The notes: generated by a model not told the origin, from the letters alone. A stretch of DNA of 51,111 nt from an uncultured Oscillibacter sp. (GCA_910583695.1 CAJTZL010000015.1:1-51111), one strand, 5' to 3'. Counted from the stretch's first letter, positions 31,609 through 40,747 are shown. Numbers and translations are program-made.

Positions 31609-32484
31609 GTGCAATACGCCATTTCCATTCTGCTCTCCGGCGTGTCCCTGGGCGGACAGTACGCCCTGATCGCCATCGGGTACACCATGGTCTACGGCAT
31701 CCTGCGCCTGATCAACTTCGCCCACGGCGACGTGTTCATGGTGGCGGGCCTGATGATGGTCTACCTCACCGCCAGCCTGCCCCTGGCGGCGTCCATTCCC
31801 CTGGTGCTGGTCCTGACGGTGCTTCTGGGCTTCATCATCGAGCGGGCGGCCTACAAGCCCCTGCGGGAGGCGCCCCGGATGAGCGTCATGATCTCCGCCA
31901 TCGGCGTGAGCTACCTGCTTCAGAATCTGGCTACCTACGTCACCGGCGGCCTGCCCAAGATGTACCCGGAGATCCCGGGCATCTCCGCGACCATCACCAT
32001 CGCCGGGGCGCCCACCAAGGTGGTCACGATCGTGACGCCGATTTTGGTGCTGGTGCTGGTGCTGGCCCTGACCCAGCTGATTCACCACACCAAGGTGGGC
32101 ATGGCCATGCGGGCCGTGGCCAAGGACTTCGAGACCGCCCAGCTCATGGGCATCCGGATCAACGCCGTCATCTCCGTCACCTTCGTCATCGGCTCCTTCC
32201 TGGCGGCGGTGGGCTCCGTGCTGTACTTTACCAACTACCAGTCCATCGTCCCCCTGTCCGGCTCCCTGCCGGGGCTCCGGGCCTTCGTGGCGGCGGTGTT
32301 CGGGGGTATCGGCTCCATCCCCGGGGCGGTGGTGGGGGCCTTCATCATCGGCCTCTCCGAGAGCGTCATCAAGGGCTCCAGCTGGAGCATTTTCTCCGAC
32401 GCCTTCACCTTCGCCCTGCTCATCATCATCCTGGTGGTGAAGCCCACGGGCCTCTTCGGTGAAAAAGTCACCGACAAAGTGTAA
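31609..32484 (+). CDS. livH: Branched-chain amino-acid-type ABC permease LivH, 291 aa
   Basis: It starts GTG 31609 (AGGGAGGG upstream) and reads VQYAISILLSGVSLGGQYAL, then GYTMVYGILRLINFAHGDVF, the LivH signature. Eight or so membrane helices follow. The EAA-type loop is in MAMRAVAKDFETAQLMGIRINAVI, and GLRAFVAAVFGGIGSIPGAVVG is conserved. It forms the translocation pore with LivM. Confidence 0.95.
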   Translation: MQYAISILLSGVSLGGQYALIAIGYTMVYGILRLINFAHGDVFMVAGLMMVYLTASLPLAASIPLVLVLTVLLGFIIERAAYKPLREAPRMSVMISAIGVSYLLQNLATYVTGGLPKMYPEIPGISATITIAGAPTKVVTIVTPILVLVLVLALTQLIHHTKVGMAMRAVAKDFETAQLMGIRINAVISVTFVIGSFLAAVGSVLYFTNYQSIVPLSGSLPGLRAFVAAVFGGIGSIPGAVVGAFIIGLSESVIKGSSWSIFSDAFTFALLIIILVVKPTGLFGEKVTDKV

Positions 32485-32497
32485 GGGGGCGGACGGT

Positions 32498-33640
32498 ATG
32501 AAGAAAACGATAAGCAAGAGCACCTGGATGACGCTGCTGTGCACGGCGGCCCTGCTGGTGCTGGTCGTCCTCCTGGAAAACGTGCTGGACCCCAACAAGA
32601 ACATCATGGTCTTCACGGCCCTGAAAAAGGGCGCGGTCTACGCCTTGGTGGCCGTGTCCATGAACCTGCTCAACGGCTTCACCGGCCTCTTCTCCCTGGG
32701 ACAGGCGGGCTTCATGCTGCTGGGGGCGTATACCTACGCTATTTTGACCATTCCCGTGTCTCAGCGGGACGCGGTCTACTATATTTACAACGGCTCCGCC
32801 GTCAACTTCTCCCTGCCGGAGCTCTTGGGCGGCGGCGCCTTCGGGCTGGTGCTGGGCGTGGTGCTGGCGCTGATTCTGGGGGGCTGCGCGGCGGCCGCCG
32901 TGGCGTGGCTCATCGGCCTGCCGGTGCTGCGGCTGAAAAGCGACTATCTGGCCATTGCCACCCTGGGCTTCGGCGAGATCATCCGGGCGGTGTTCCAGTG
33001 GGATAAGCTGGGCCCCGTCACCAACGGCGCCAATGCCCTGAAAAACTTCCCCACCTTCTCCAGCTTCAACATCCAGAATGCGGGCGGGGAGACGGTGCTC
33101 CGCCTCTCCACCTTCACGGCTTTCCTGCTGGCGGGCATCTGCATTGCCGTCATCGTGCTTTTGATCAACTCCACCTACGGCCGGTCCTTCAAGGCCATCC
33201 GGGACGACGAGGTGGCGGCGGAGGCCATGGGCATCAACCTCTCCAAGCACAAGCGGCTGGCCTTTGTCATCAGCTCCTTCTTCGCCGGGGTGGGGGGCGG
33301 CATGTTCGCCATGTTCGCAAATCAGGCCCAGGCCAAGACCTTCACCACCGCCATGACCTATGAGATTCTGCTGATCGTGGTCATCGGCGGCATCGGCTCC
33401 GTGTCCGGGAGCTGCATTGCGGCCTTCCTGTACGTGGCCGCCAGCGAGTGGTGGCTCCGCTTCCTGGATGCGGAGACCTTCGTCGGCGGATTCAAGGTGC
33501 CGCTGCTGCGCAACGGCTTCCGCATGGTGGTTTTCTCCGTGGTCATCATGATTGTGGTGCTGTTCTTCCGGAGGGGCATCATGGGCGACAAGGAGCTGCC
33601 GGACCTCTTCAAGAAACGCCGGAAGGAGAAGGCGAAATGA
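32498..33640 (+). CDS. livM: Branched-chain amino-acid-type ABC permease LivM, 380 aa
   Basis: The family features are LVAVSMNLLNGFTGLFSLGQ and GFMLLGAYTYAIL, then LPVLRLKSDYLAIATLGFGE, and RSFKAIRDDEVAAEAMGINLSK, the ABC-contact loop. GIGSVSGSCIAAF lies in a late helix. A ~50-residue insertion precedes the LPVLRLK segment. ATG 32498 follows GGGGGCGGACGGT. It starts 13 bp after livH, and its stop overlaps the livG start. Confidence 0.94.
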   Translation: MKKTISKSTWMTLLCTAALLVLVVLLENVLDPNKNIMVFTALKKGAVYALVAVSMNLLNGFTGLFSLGQAGFMLLGAYTYAILTIPVSQRDAVYYIYNGSAVNFSLPELLGGGAFGLVLGVVLALILGGCAAAAVAWLIGLPVLRLKSDYLAIATLGFGEIIRAVFQWDKLGPVTNGANALKNFPTFSSFNIQNAGGETVLRLSTFTAFLLAGICIAVIVLLINSTYGRSFKAIRDDEVAAEAMGINLSKHKRLAFVISSFFAGVGGGMFAMFANQAQAKTFTTAMTYEILLIVVIGGIGSVSGSCIAAFLYVAASEWWLRFLDAETFVGGFKVPLLRNGFRMVVFSVVIMIVVLFFRRGIMGDKELPDLFKKRRKEKAK

Positions 33641-34479
33641 GCGAGAACGTATTGAAAGTGGAAAACGTCACCATGCAGTTCGGCGGCGTGGTGGCGGTGG
33701 ATAACCTGAATCTGGAGGTCAACCGGGGGGAGATCGTGGCCCTCATCGGCCCCAACGGGGCGGGGAAGACCACGGCCTTCAACGTCATCACCGGTGTGTA
33801 CCAGCCCACCAACGGGGCCGTCTGGTTCCGGGGGGAGAAGATTGTGGAGAACCATCCCCAGGGCAAGATGCGCCAGCAGTACAAGGGGGAGCATGCCGGG
33901 GAGTACACCCAGGTCCTAGCCCCCACCCCCGACAAGGTGACGCAGCTGGGCATGGCCCGGACCTTCCAGAACATCCGGCTGTGGAAATCCCAAACGGTGT
34001 TCGACAACGTGCTGATCGCCAAGCACTGCCGGACCTCCAGCAACGTCTTTACGGCCACCTTCCGCCTGAACCGGAAGGAGGAGGCCCGGCAGCGGGAGAA
34101 TGTGCTGGAGCTGCTGGAGACCGTGGGTCTGGCGGACGTGAAGGATGAGCTGGCCACCTCCCTGCCCTATGGCAAGCAGCGGCGGCTGGAGATTGCCCGG
34201 GCCCTGGCGGCGGAGCCGCAGCTTCTGCTGCTGGACGAACCGGCGGCGGGCATGAACCCCCAGGAGACCGAGGAGCTGACGGCCTTCATCAGCGAGATCC
34301 GGGACCGCTTCCAGCTGACGGTGTTCCTCATCGAGCACCACATGAATCTGGTCATGAACATCTCGGAGCGAATCTACGTCCTGGACTTCGGCAGGCTGAT
34401 TGCCCAGGGGGACCCGGCGGCGATTCAAAACGACAAGCGGGTCATCGAGGCCTATCTGGGGGTGAGCGAAGATGCTTAA
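33637..34479 (+). CDS. livG: Branched-chain amino-acid-type ABC ATPase LivG, 280 aa
   Basis: Walker A is GPNGAGKTT, the signature is LPYGKQRRLEIARAL, Walker B is LLLLDEPAAGMNP, and the switch His is in VFLIEHHM. The insertion QYKGEHAGEYTQVLAPTPDKV between the ABC elements is longer than in E. coli LivG. ATG 33637 overlaps the livM stop (ATGA). It powers the LivHM pore together with LivF. Confidence 0.95.
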   Translation: MSENVLKVENVTMQFGGVVAVDNLNLEVNRGEIVALIGPNGAGKTTAFNVITGVYQPTNGAVWFRGEKIVENHPQGKMRQQYKGEHAGEYTQVLAPTPDKVTQLGMARTFQNIRLWKSQTVFDNVLIAKHCRTSSNVFTATFRLNRKEEARQRENVLELLETVGLADVKDELATSLPYGKQRRLEIARALAAEPQLLLLDEPAAGMNPQETEELTAFISEIRDRFQLTVFLIEHHMNLVMNISERIYVLDFGRLIAQGDPAAIQNDKRVIEAYLGVSEDA

Positions 34480-35182
34480 AATTGAAAACCTCCACGTCAG
34501 CTACGGCGGCATCCAGGCCCTCCGGGGCATCTCCCTGGAGGTGCCCGACGGCAAAATCGTCACGCTGATCGGCGCCAACGGCGCGGGCAAATCCACCACC
34601 CTCCGGACCATCACGGGTTTGGTGAAGGCCTCCTCCGGCTCCATCCAGTGGAACGGGGAGGAGCTGCTGGGGAGGTCCATTGACAAGATCGTGGGCTCCG
34701 GCATCGCCATGAGCCCCGAGGGGCGGCGGGTCTTCGCCGACATGTCGGTGCTGGAAAATCTCCGCATCGGAGCCTACCTCCGGAAGGACAAGGAGGAAAT
34801 TGAGAAGGACGTTCAGTGGGTTTACAGCCTCTTCCCCCGGCTGGAGGAGCGGAGCTGGCAGCTGGCGGGCACCCTCTCCGGCGGCGAGCAGCAGATGCTG
34901 GCCGTGGGCCGGGCGCTGATGTCCCGCCCCAAGCTGATGATGCTGGACGAACCCTCTCTGGGTCTGGCGCCCCTGGTGGTGCAGGATATCTTCTCCATCA
35001 TCAGCGAAATCAACAAGCAGGGCGTCACGGTGCTCCTCATTGAGCAGAACGCCAACATGGCCCTGAAAATCGCGGATCTGGCCTACGTGTTGGAGACGGG
35101 AAACATCACCATGTCCGGCACCGGCGCGGAGCTCCTGGCGGACGAGAAGGTTCGGGAGGCCTATCTGGGCAGGAACGGCTGA
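34472..35182 (+). CDS. livF: Branched-chain amino-acid-type ABC ATPase LivF, 236 aa
   Basis: Walker A is GANGAGKSTT, the signature is LSGGEQQMLAVGRALM, Walker B is LMMLDEPSLGLAP, and the switch His is replaced by Gln in VLLIEQNAN, as is usual for LivF. ATG 34472 lies inside the end of livG (8-bp overlap), so the two ATPases are translationally coupled. A terminator follows. Confidence 0.96.
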   Translation: MLKIENLHVSYGGIQALRGISLEVPDGKIVTLIGANGAGKSTTLRTITGLVKASSGSIQWNGEELLGRSIDKIVGSGIAMSPEGRRVFADMSVLENLRIGAYLRKDKEEIEKDVQWVYSLFPRLEERSWQLAGTLSGGEQQMLAVGRALMSRPKLMMLDEPSLGLAPLVVQDIFSIISEINKQGVTVLLIEQNANMALKIADLAYVLETGNITMSGTGAELLADEKVREAYLGRNG

Positions 35183-35197
35183 TAAGATACCACATTT

Positions 35198-35226
35198 GGG
35201 AGGGCCCTCCGGGGTCTTCCTTTTTT
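35198..35226 (+). terminator. Intrinsic terminator of the liv operon
   Basis: GGGAGGGCCC and gggtcttcct pair with three G-U pairs, followed by a T run. Confidence 0.75.
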
Positions 35227-35307
35227 GTTTGCTGCTTGGCCGAGGGGGGGAACCGGAATGGTCTGGAACCGTTAAAAAAATTTTAAAAGTTAGCGCCGGC
35301 AAAGTAC

Positions 35308-35336
35308 TGGACAAGGGAAAAAAGGTTTGGTATAAT
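35308..35336 (+). promoter_or_regulatory. Promoter of the fructokinase-amylosucrase unit
   Basis: TGGACA (35308-35313) and TATAAT (35331-35336), spacing 17 bp. Confidence 0.75.
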
Positions 35337-35427
35337 CCGAGAAAAACGATTACGGGGCGAGCAATTGGCAAAAAAAGGACATTTGCCAGCTCCGTGTCAT
35401 ACACTGAAACGATAGGAGGCCGGAATC

Positions 35428-36372
35428 ATGGACGTAACAGCAATTGGCGAAATCTTGATTGACTTGACCCAGACCGGAGTCAATGCGGCGGGGGTGCCCC
35501 AGTTCTCGGCCAACCCCGGCGGAGCGCCTGCCAACGTTGCGGTGGCGGCGGCCCGCCTGGGGGCAGAATCCGCCTTTTGGGGCAAGGTGGGGGACGACGG
35601 CTTCGGGGCCTACCTCCGGAGGGTGCTGGCGGACAACGGCGTGGACCAGACGGGCCTGCGTACGGGAAGTCGGCCCACCACCATGGCCGTCGTCTCGGTG
35701 GACGAGACCGGGGAGCGGAGTTTCCGCTTCCTCCGGGGGGCGGACCGGGACATCTGTCCGGAGGAGGTGGACGAGGACGCGGTGCCGGGGACGAAGATTC
35801 TCCATTTCGGCTCCGTCAGCCTGACGGCGGGCATGAGCCGCAGCGCCACCATCTTTGCCGCCCGCACCGCCCACAAGCGGGGAGGACTGGTGAGCTATGA
35901 CCCCAACTACCGCCCCGCCCTCTGGGCCAATCAGGCCGAGGCGGCGGAGTGGATGACGATTCCCCTGCCCCTGGTGGACATCATCAAGCTGTCGGAGGAG
36001 GAGCTGCCCCTGCTCACCGGGACCACCGATTTGGAGGAGGGGACCCGCATCCTGGAGGAGCGGGGCCTGTCCCTCATTATGGTCACCCTGGGGGGCGAGG
36101 GGGTGTTCTGCCGCTGGAAGGGAGAGGGCTGGCATCAGCCCGGCATCCCCGTGAAGGTGGCGGACACCAACGGCGCGGGGGACACCTTCCTGGGGGCCGT
36201 CCTCAGCCGCCTGTGCGCCCGGGGGGAGAAGCCCCTGGAGGGCTTGACCCGGGCGGAGCTGAAGGATGTCCTGGCCTTCGCCAACCGGGCGGCGGCCTTC
36301 ACCTGCTCCCGCAGCGGGGCCATCCCCGCCATGCCCACCCTGGCGGAGCTGGAGGGAGGGCGCATGCCGTGA
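35428..36372 (+). CDS. scrK: PfkB-family carbohydrate kinase, probable fructokinase, 314 aa
   Basis: It begins MDVTAIGEILIDLTQTGVN, followed by the ribokinase motif PGGAPANVAVAAARLGAESA and the catalytic signature DTNGAGDTFLGAVLSR (Asp of GAGD as base). The length and the start 'IGEILIDL' fit fructokinases. It phosphorylates fructose to fructose-6-phosphate. AGGAGGCC precedes ATG 35428. The stop overlaps the start of the amylosucrase-like gene, which would release free fructose; this is the main reason to favour fructose over other sugars. Confidence 0.9.
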   Translation: MDVTAIGEILIDLTQTGVNAAGVPQFSANPGGAPANVAVAAARLGAESAFWGKVGDDGFGAYLRRVLADNGVDQTGLRTGSRPTTMAVVSVDETGERSFRFLRGADRDICPEEVDEDAVPGTKILHFGSVSLTAGMSRSATIFAARTAHKRGGLVSYDPNYRPALWANQAEAAEWMTIPLPLVDIIKLSEEELPLLTGTTDLEEGTRILEERGLSLIMVTLGGEGVFCRWKGEGWHQPGIPVKVADTNGAGDTFLGAVLSRLCARGEKPLEGLTRAELKDVLAFANRAAAFTCSRSGAIPAMPTLAELEGGRMP

Positions 36373-38195
36373 GCGCTTCGGCATTTGACCGGCGGCTGGC
36401 CCGGCATTTTGACGAGCTGAAATGGCTGTACTGTGAGCTCTACCGGGACGAGGCAGCCTTCGGGGACTTTTTGGAGATGCTCCGCCTCTGCTGGGCGGAG
36501 CGGAAGGAGCCCCTCCGGGACCAGGATGCGCGGCGGGAGGCGGACCCGGACTGGTACCGGCGGCGGGACCTGCTGGGGATGATGCTCTATGTCAGCGCCT
36601 TTGCCGGGAACCTGAAGGGCGTGGAGGAGAAGCTGGACTATCTCCGGGAGTGCGGTGTGAACTACCTCCACCTCATGCCCCTGCTGGAGAGTCCCAGGGG
36701 CCGCAGCGACGGAGGCTATGCCGTTTCCGACTTCCGGAAGGTCCGGCCGGACCTTGGCACCATGGAGGACCTGGAGGCCCTGGGGGACGCCTGCCGCCGC
36801 CGGGGCGTCAGCCTGTGCCTGGACTTTGTGATGAACCACACCAGCGAGGACCACGCCTGGGCGAAGCGGGCCCGGGCCGGGGAAGCGGAATACCGGGACC
36901 GCTATTTCTTCTATGACTCCTGGGACATTCCCCGGGAGATTGAGAAGACCGTTCCCCAGGTGTTCCCCACCACCGCCCCAGGGAGCTTCACGGAGCTTTC
37001 GGACGGCTCCGTGGTCATGACGAACTTCTACCCCTACCAGTGGGACCTGAACTACCAGAATCCCGCGGTATTCCGGGACATGACGGAGAACCTGCTGTAC
37101 CTGACTAACCGGGGGATCGACGTGATCCGCCTGGACGCCATCCCCTATATCTGGAAGGAGCCGGGCACGGACTGCCGGAACCTGCCCCAGGTACATACCC
37201 TGGCCCGGATGCTGCGGATGGTGACGGAGATTGTCTGCCCCGGCGTGCTGCTGCTGGGTGAGGTGGTGATGGAGCCCGCCAAGGTGGCCCCCTATTTCGG
37301 CAATCGGGAGAAGCCGGAGTGCCACATGCTCTACAACGTCACCACCATGGCTACAACTTGGCACACCCTGGCCGCCGGGGACGCATCGCTGCTGAAACGG
37401 CAGATGGAGACGGTCTGCGGCCTGCCCAAGGACTTCCTCTTTTTGAACTACCTCCGCTGCCACGACGACATTGGCTGGGGCCTGGACTACCCCTGGCTGG
37501 GCCAGCGGTTCGGCCTGAACGAGGTGGCCCACAAAAAGTACCTCAACGACTGGTTTACCGGCCGCTGGCCCGGCAGCCCCAGCCGGGGGGAGCTCTACAA
37601 CGACGACCCCCGCCTGGGGGACGCCCGCCTCTGCGGGACCACCGCCTCCCTTTGCGGCCTGGAGGCGGCGGAGGGAGACCCTGCCCTTCTGGAGCGGGCC
37701 ATAGCCTGTGACCTGACCCTCCACGCCTGGATGCTGAGCCAGAGCGGCATCCCCGTGATCTACAGCGGCGACGAGGTGGGGCGGCTCAACGACTGGAGCT
37801 ACCGGGAGGACCCCGACAAGCGGGAGGACAGCCGCTACATTCACCGGGGGGACTTCCCCTGGGATTTGGCGGAGCGGCGGAAGGACCCGGATACCTGCCA
37901 GGGGAAGCTCTTCCAGGGTCTGCGGCGGTTGGAGGAAATCCGGGCCGGCGAGCCCTGCTTTGACGCCCGGGCGGAGGTGCGGGTGGAGGAGAGCGGCAGT
38001 CCCCAGGTTCTGGCCCTCTGCCGGAGAAGCGGAGACCGGGAGCTGGTGTGCCTGTTCAACTTCGGCGGGGACTTTGCCCATGCCTGTGTGGACCGGGACG
38101 GCGGCTACCGGGACTTGGTGTACGGGACCCGTTGGAACGGTTTGCGGAACGTGGAGCTTTGGCCCAACGGCTTTTCCTGGCTGCTGCGGGAATGA
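36369..38195 (+). CDS. Amylosucrase-like GH13 enzyme (GH13_4), 608 aa
   Basis: Conserved GH13 regions are DFVMNHTSEDHAWAK, DVIRLDAIPYIWKEPGTDC (nucleophile Asp256), LLLGEVVMEP (acid/base Glu298) and RCHDDIGWGLDYPW (His365, Asp366). The 42-residue gap between Asp and Glu and the HDDIGW motif are as in amylosucrase. These enzymes build alpha-1,4-glucan from sucrose and release fructose; a sucrose hydrolase is the alternative. No signal peptide, so it is intracellular. The start is GTG 36369, behind GGAGGGAGGG, with a 4-bp overlap (GTGA) with the kinase. Confidence 0.87.
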   Translation: MSASAFDRRLARHFDELKWLYCELYRDEAAFGDFLEMLRLCWAERKEPLRDQDARREADPDWYRRRDLLGMMLYVSAFAGNLKGVEEKLDYLRECGVNYLHLMPLLESPRGRSDGGYAVSDFRKVRPDLGTMEDLEALGDACRRRGVSLCLDFVMNHTSEDHAWAKRARAGEAEYRDRYFFYDSWDIPREIEKTVPQVFPTTAPGSFTELSDGSVVMTNFYPYQWDLNYQNPAVFRDMTENLLYLTNRGIDVIRLDAIPYIWKEPGTDCRNLPQVHTLARMLRMVTEIVCPGVLLLGEVVMEPAKVAPYFGNREKPECHMLYNVTTMATTWHTLAAGDASLLKRQMETVCGLPKDFLFLNYLRCHDDIGWGLDYPWLGQRFGLNEVAHKKYLNDWFTGRWPGSPSRGELYNDDPRLGDARLCGTTASLCGLEAAEGDPALLERAIACDLTLHAWMLSQSGIPVIYSGDEVGRLNDWSYREDPDKREDSRYIHRGDFPWDLAERRKDPDTCQGKLFQGLRRLEEIRAGEPCFDARAEVRVEESGSPQVLALCRRSGDRELVCLFNFGGDFAHACVDRDGGYRDLVYGTRWNGLRNVELWPNGFSWLLRE

Positions 38196-38203
38196 CGGCC
38201 TCC

Positions 38204-38234
38204 GGCCCCGCCCTCTTGCGAGGGCGGGGCCTTT
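38204..38234 (+). terminator. Terminator after the amylosucrase-like gene
   Basis: ggccccgccctc and gagggcggggcc with loop ttgc, then ttt. Confidence 0.75.
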
Positions 38235-38269
38235 CGTAAATTTGGGCGGGCCTTTCTTTTAAATAGTGT

Positions 38270-38298
38270 TTGCAAATGAGGCGGGGACGTGGTATCCT
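38270..38298 (+). promoter_or_regulatory. Promoter of ptsHI
   Basis: TTGCAA (38270-38275) and TATCCT (38293-38298), spacing 17 bp. Confidence 0.6.
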
Positions 38299-38362
38299 AT
38301 CAATATAGCGCAGTCACGACGCCGGGCACTCCGGCAACCATGATTAGAAAGGAAGCAGACTC

Positions 38363-38620
38363 ATGAAACAGTTTACGTATACCATTACCGACCCCGTGGG
38401 CATCCATGCCCGTCCCGCCGGCATGCTGGCGAAGGCCGCCAAGGCCCTGGACAGCACCGTTACCATCACCAAGGGCGAAAAATCCGCCGCCGCCACCAAG
38501 CTGATGGCCGTCATGGGCCTGGGCGTCAAGACCGGAGAGACCATTACCTTTACCATCGAGGGCGGGGACGAGGAAGCCAGCGCCGCCGCCATGGAGCAGT
38601 TCTGCAAGGACAACATGTAA
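38363..38620 (+). CDS. ptsH: Phosphocarrier protein HPr, 85 aa
   Basis: MKQFTYTITDPVGIHARPAG carries the phosphoryl-accepting His15 within GIHARPA. It passes phosphate from Enzyme I to the sugar-specific EIIA proteins. Residue 46, where Gram-positive HPr has the HPr-kinase target Ser in a KSIMGVM-like segment, is Lys here (TKLMAVMGLG). It is followed 21 bp later by ptsI. Confidence 0.95.
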   Translation: MKQFTYTITDPVGIHARPAGMLAKAAKALDSTVTITKGEKSAAATKLMAVMGLGVKTGETITFTIEGGDEEASAAAMEQFCKDNM

Positions 38621-38641
38621 GACCGCCGGGAGGGAACAGCT

Positions 38642-40276
38642 ATGCAAGTTGCGACCGGGAAATCCATACTGAACGGCATTGCCATCGGCCCCCTGCGCAT
38701 CTACAAGAAGGCGGAAACCCAGACCACTGTCTCCTCCACCCTCACCCCGGAGGAGGAGTACGCCCGCTTCGACGCCGCCCGGGTCAAGGCCCAGGAGCAG
38801 CTGGGGGCCCTGTACGAAAAGGCCCTGGACGAGGTGGGGGAGGACAACGCCTCCATTTTTGAAATTCACCAGATGATGCTGGACGACGACGACTTCCTGG
38901 ACGCGGTCAAGGGCATCCTCGACACCCAGGGAGCCACGGCAGAATACGCCGTCTCCGCCACGGGGGAGAACTTTGCCGCCGCTTTTACCGCCATGGAGGA
39001 TGCCTACATGCGGGCCCGGGCCACGGACATCAAGGACATCTCCCGCCGGGTGGTCCACGTCCTCCTGGGCGAGGACGACGCGGAGATGATGGCCGATCAG
39101 CCCGCCATCCTGGTGGCGGACGACCTGACCCCCAGCGAGACCGTCCAGCTGGACAAGTCGAAGCTCCTGGGCTTCATCACCCGCCATGGCTCCTCCAACA
39201 GCCACACCGCCATCCTGGCCCGGACCATGAACATCCCCGCCCTGGTGGGGGTGGACTTCCAGGACGACTGGGACGGGAAGCTGGCCGTCATCGACGGCTA
39301 TAACCACTGCGTCTACATCGAGCCCGCTCCGGAGCTCCTCAGCGCCATGGAGGAGAAGCGGAGCAACGACCTCAAGCAGGAGGCTCTGCTCCAGAGCCTG
39401 AAGAAAAAGCCAAACGTCACCCTGGACGGAAAAGAGATCAAGGTCTACGCCAACATCGGAAACGCCGGGGACGTGGGGCTGGTCCTCCAGAACGACGCCC
39501 AGGGCATCGGCTTGTTCCGCAGTGAGTTCCTTTATCTGGACGCCCAGGACTACCCCACGGAGGACCAGCAGTTCATGCTCTACAAGCGGGTGGTGGAGAC
39601 CATGGCCGGAAAGAAGGTCATCATCCGTACCCTGGACATCGGGGCCGACAAGCAGGCGGATTACTTCGAGCTGGACAAGGAGGAGAATCCCGCCCTGGGC
39701 TACCGGGCCATCCGCATCTGCCTGACCCGGAAGGAGGTCTTCAAGACCCAGCTTCGGGCCATCCTCCGGGCCAGCGCCTTTGGCACCGTATCCATCATGT
39801 TCCCCATGATCATCTCCGTCCGGGAGGTCCGGGACGCCAAGGAGATTTTGGAGGAGTGCCGGGCGGAGCTCCAGGAGCGGGGCGTGGCCATGGGCAGCGT
39901 GGAAATCGGCATCATGGTGGAGACCCCCGCCGCCGTCCTGCTGGCCGACGAGCTGGCCGAGGAGGTGGAGTTCTTCTCCCTGGGTACCAACGACCTGACC
40001 CAGTACACCCTGGCCATCGACCGGCAGAACCCGAAACTGGACAGCTTTTACGACTCCCATCATCCGGCGGTGCTCCGCATGATCCGACACACCATTGAGG
40101 CGGGACACCGCCACGGCTGCTGGGTGGGCATCTGCGGGGAGCTGGGAGCGGACCAGACCCTGACAGAGACCTTCCTCCGGTACGGTGTGGACGAGCTGAG
40201 CGTCTCCCCCGCCGCGGTCCTGCCCCTGCGGAAGCTCATCCGCAGTCTGGACCTGAGCAAGGACTCGGAGGCCTGA
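38642..40276 (+). CDS. ptsI: PTS Enzyme I, 544 aa
   Basis: The N-terminal domain contains the active His in TRHGSSNSHTAILARTMNIP, preceded by VADDLTPSETV. The C-terminal PEP-binding barrel has GIGLFRSEFLYLDAQDYPTE, IIRTLDIGADKQADYF, MVETPAAVLLADELAEEVEF and CGELGADQTLT. It takes phosphate from PEP and transfers it to HPr. GGGAGGGAAC precedes ATG 38642. A little shorter than the 570 aa norm, with no missing catalytic part seen. Confidence 0.96.
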   Translation: MQVATGKSILNGIAIGPLRIYKKAETQTTVSSTLTPEEEYARFDAARVKAQEQLGALYEKALDEVGEDNASIFEIHQMMLDDDDFLDAVKGILDTQGATAEYAVSATGENFAAAFTAMEDAYMRARATDIKDISRRVVHVLLGEDDAEMMADQPAILVADDLTPSETVQLDKSKLLGFITRHGSSNSHTAILARTMNIPALVGVDFQDDWDGKLAVIDGYNHCVYIEPAPELLSAMEEKRSNDLKQEALLQSLKKKPNVTLDGKEIKVYANIGNAGDVGLVLQNDAQGIGLFRSEFLYLDAQDYPTEDQQFMLYKRVVETMAGKKVIIRTLDIGADKQADYFELDKEENPALGYRAIRICLTRKEVFKTQLRAILRASAFGTVSIMFPMIISVREVRDAKEILEECRAELQERGVAMGSVEIGIMVETPAAVLLADELAEEVEFFSLGTNDLTQYTLAIDRQNPKLDSFYDSHHPAVLRMIRHTIEAGHRHGCWVGICGELGADQTLTETFLRYGVDELSVSPAAVLPLRKLIRSLDLSKDSEA

Positions 40277-40286
40277 GAAAAAGAAC

Positions 40287-40318
40287 CAAGCGCCGGACGC
40301 ATCTGCGTCCGGCGCTTG
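40287..40318. terminator. Terminator between ptsI and the HIT gene
   Basis: caagcgccggacgca and tgcgtccggcgcttg are perfect inverted repeats. T-rich flanks occur on both strands, so it probably works both ways. Confidence 0.8.
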
Positions 40319-40324
40319 TTCCGC

Positions 40325-40747
40325 TTACAGGTTCGCCTTGATTTTGGCGATGATCTCGTCGTACTCCGGCTGGGTGAGGAAGACCTTCTCCGGGTTCATG
40401 GCGAAGGTGGAGGCCCACTCCGCCTGATCCTTGTACTTGGGGACCAGGTGGAAGTGCATGTGGCCGCTGGTGTCGCCATAGGCTCCGTAGTTGATTTTGT
40501 CGGGGTGAAAGGCGGCGTGGAGGGCCTTGGCCACCCGGTTCACGTCGGCAAAGAAGGCGTTCCGCTCCGCGTCGGTGAGGTCCACCATTTCACTGGCATG
40601 CTCCTTGCAGGCCACGATGCAGCGGCCGGGGTGGCTCTGCTCCTTGAAGAGCACCAGCACGCTGGCCTCCAGGTCGCAGACGTAGATGCCGAAGCCGTCC
40701 AGCAGCTCCTGGTTCCGGGTGCAGTATCCGCAGGTTTGATCTTTCAT
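40325..40747 (-). CDS. HIT-family protein, 140 aa
   Basis: The histidine triad appears as HMHFHLVPK (HxHxH), preceded by a CGYC N-terminal zinc-type pair, and the nucleotide-binding strand GIYVCDLEASVLVLFKEQSH is seen. HIT proteins hydrolyse or transfer nucleotides (AMP-type). AAAGGAAC lies upstream of ATG 40747. TATAAT at 40784-40789 (minus strand) is a probable -10 without a good -35. The long antisense ORF upstream of this start is not part of the gene. Confidence 0.9.
   Translation of the reverse strand: MKDQTCGYCTRNQELLDGFGIYVCDLEASVLVLFKEQSHPGRCIVACKEHASEMVDLTDAERNAFFADVNRVAKALHAAFHPDKINYGAYGDTSGHMHFHLVPKYKDQAEWASTFAMNPEKVFLTQPEYDEIIAKIKANL

Noticed and set aside
36369..38195. Sucrose phosphorylase
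   Set aside because: The HDDIGW motif, the RLDAIPYIWK nucleophile region and the 608-aa length fit amylosucrase/GH13_4 better than the shorter ~490-aa sucrose phosphorylases. Hydrolase activity is still possible.
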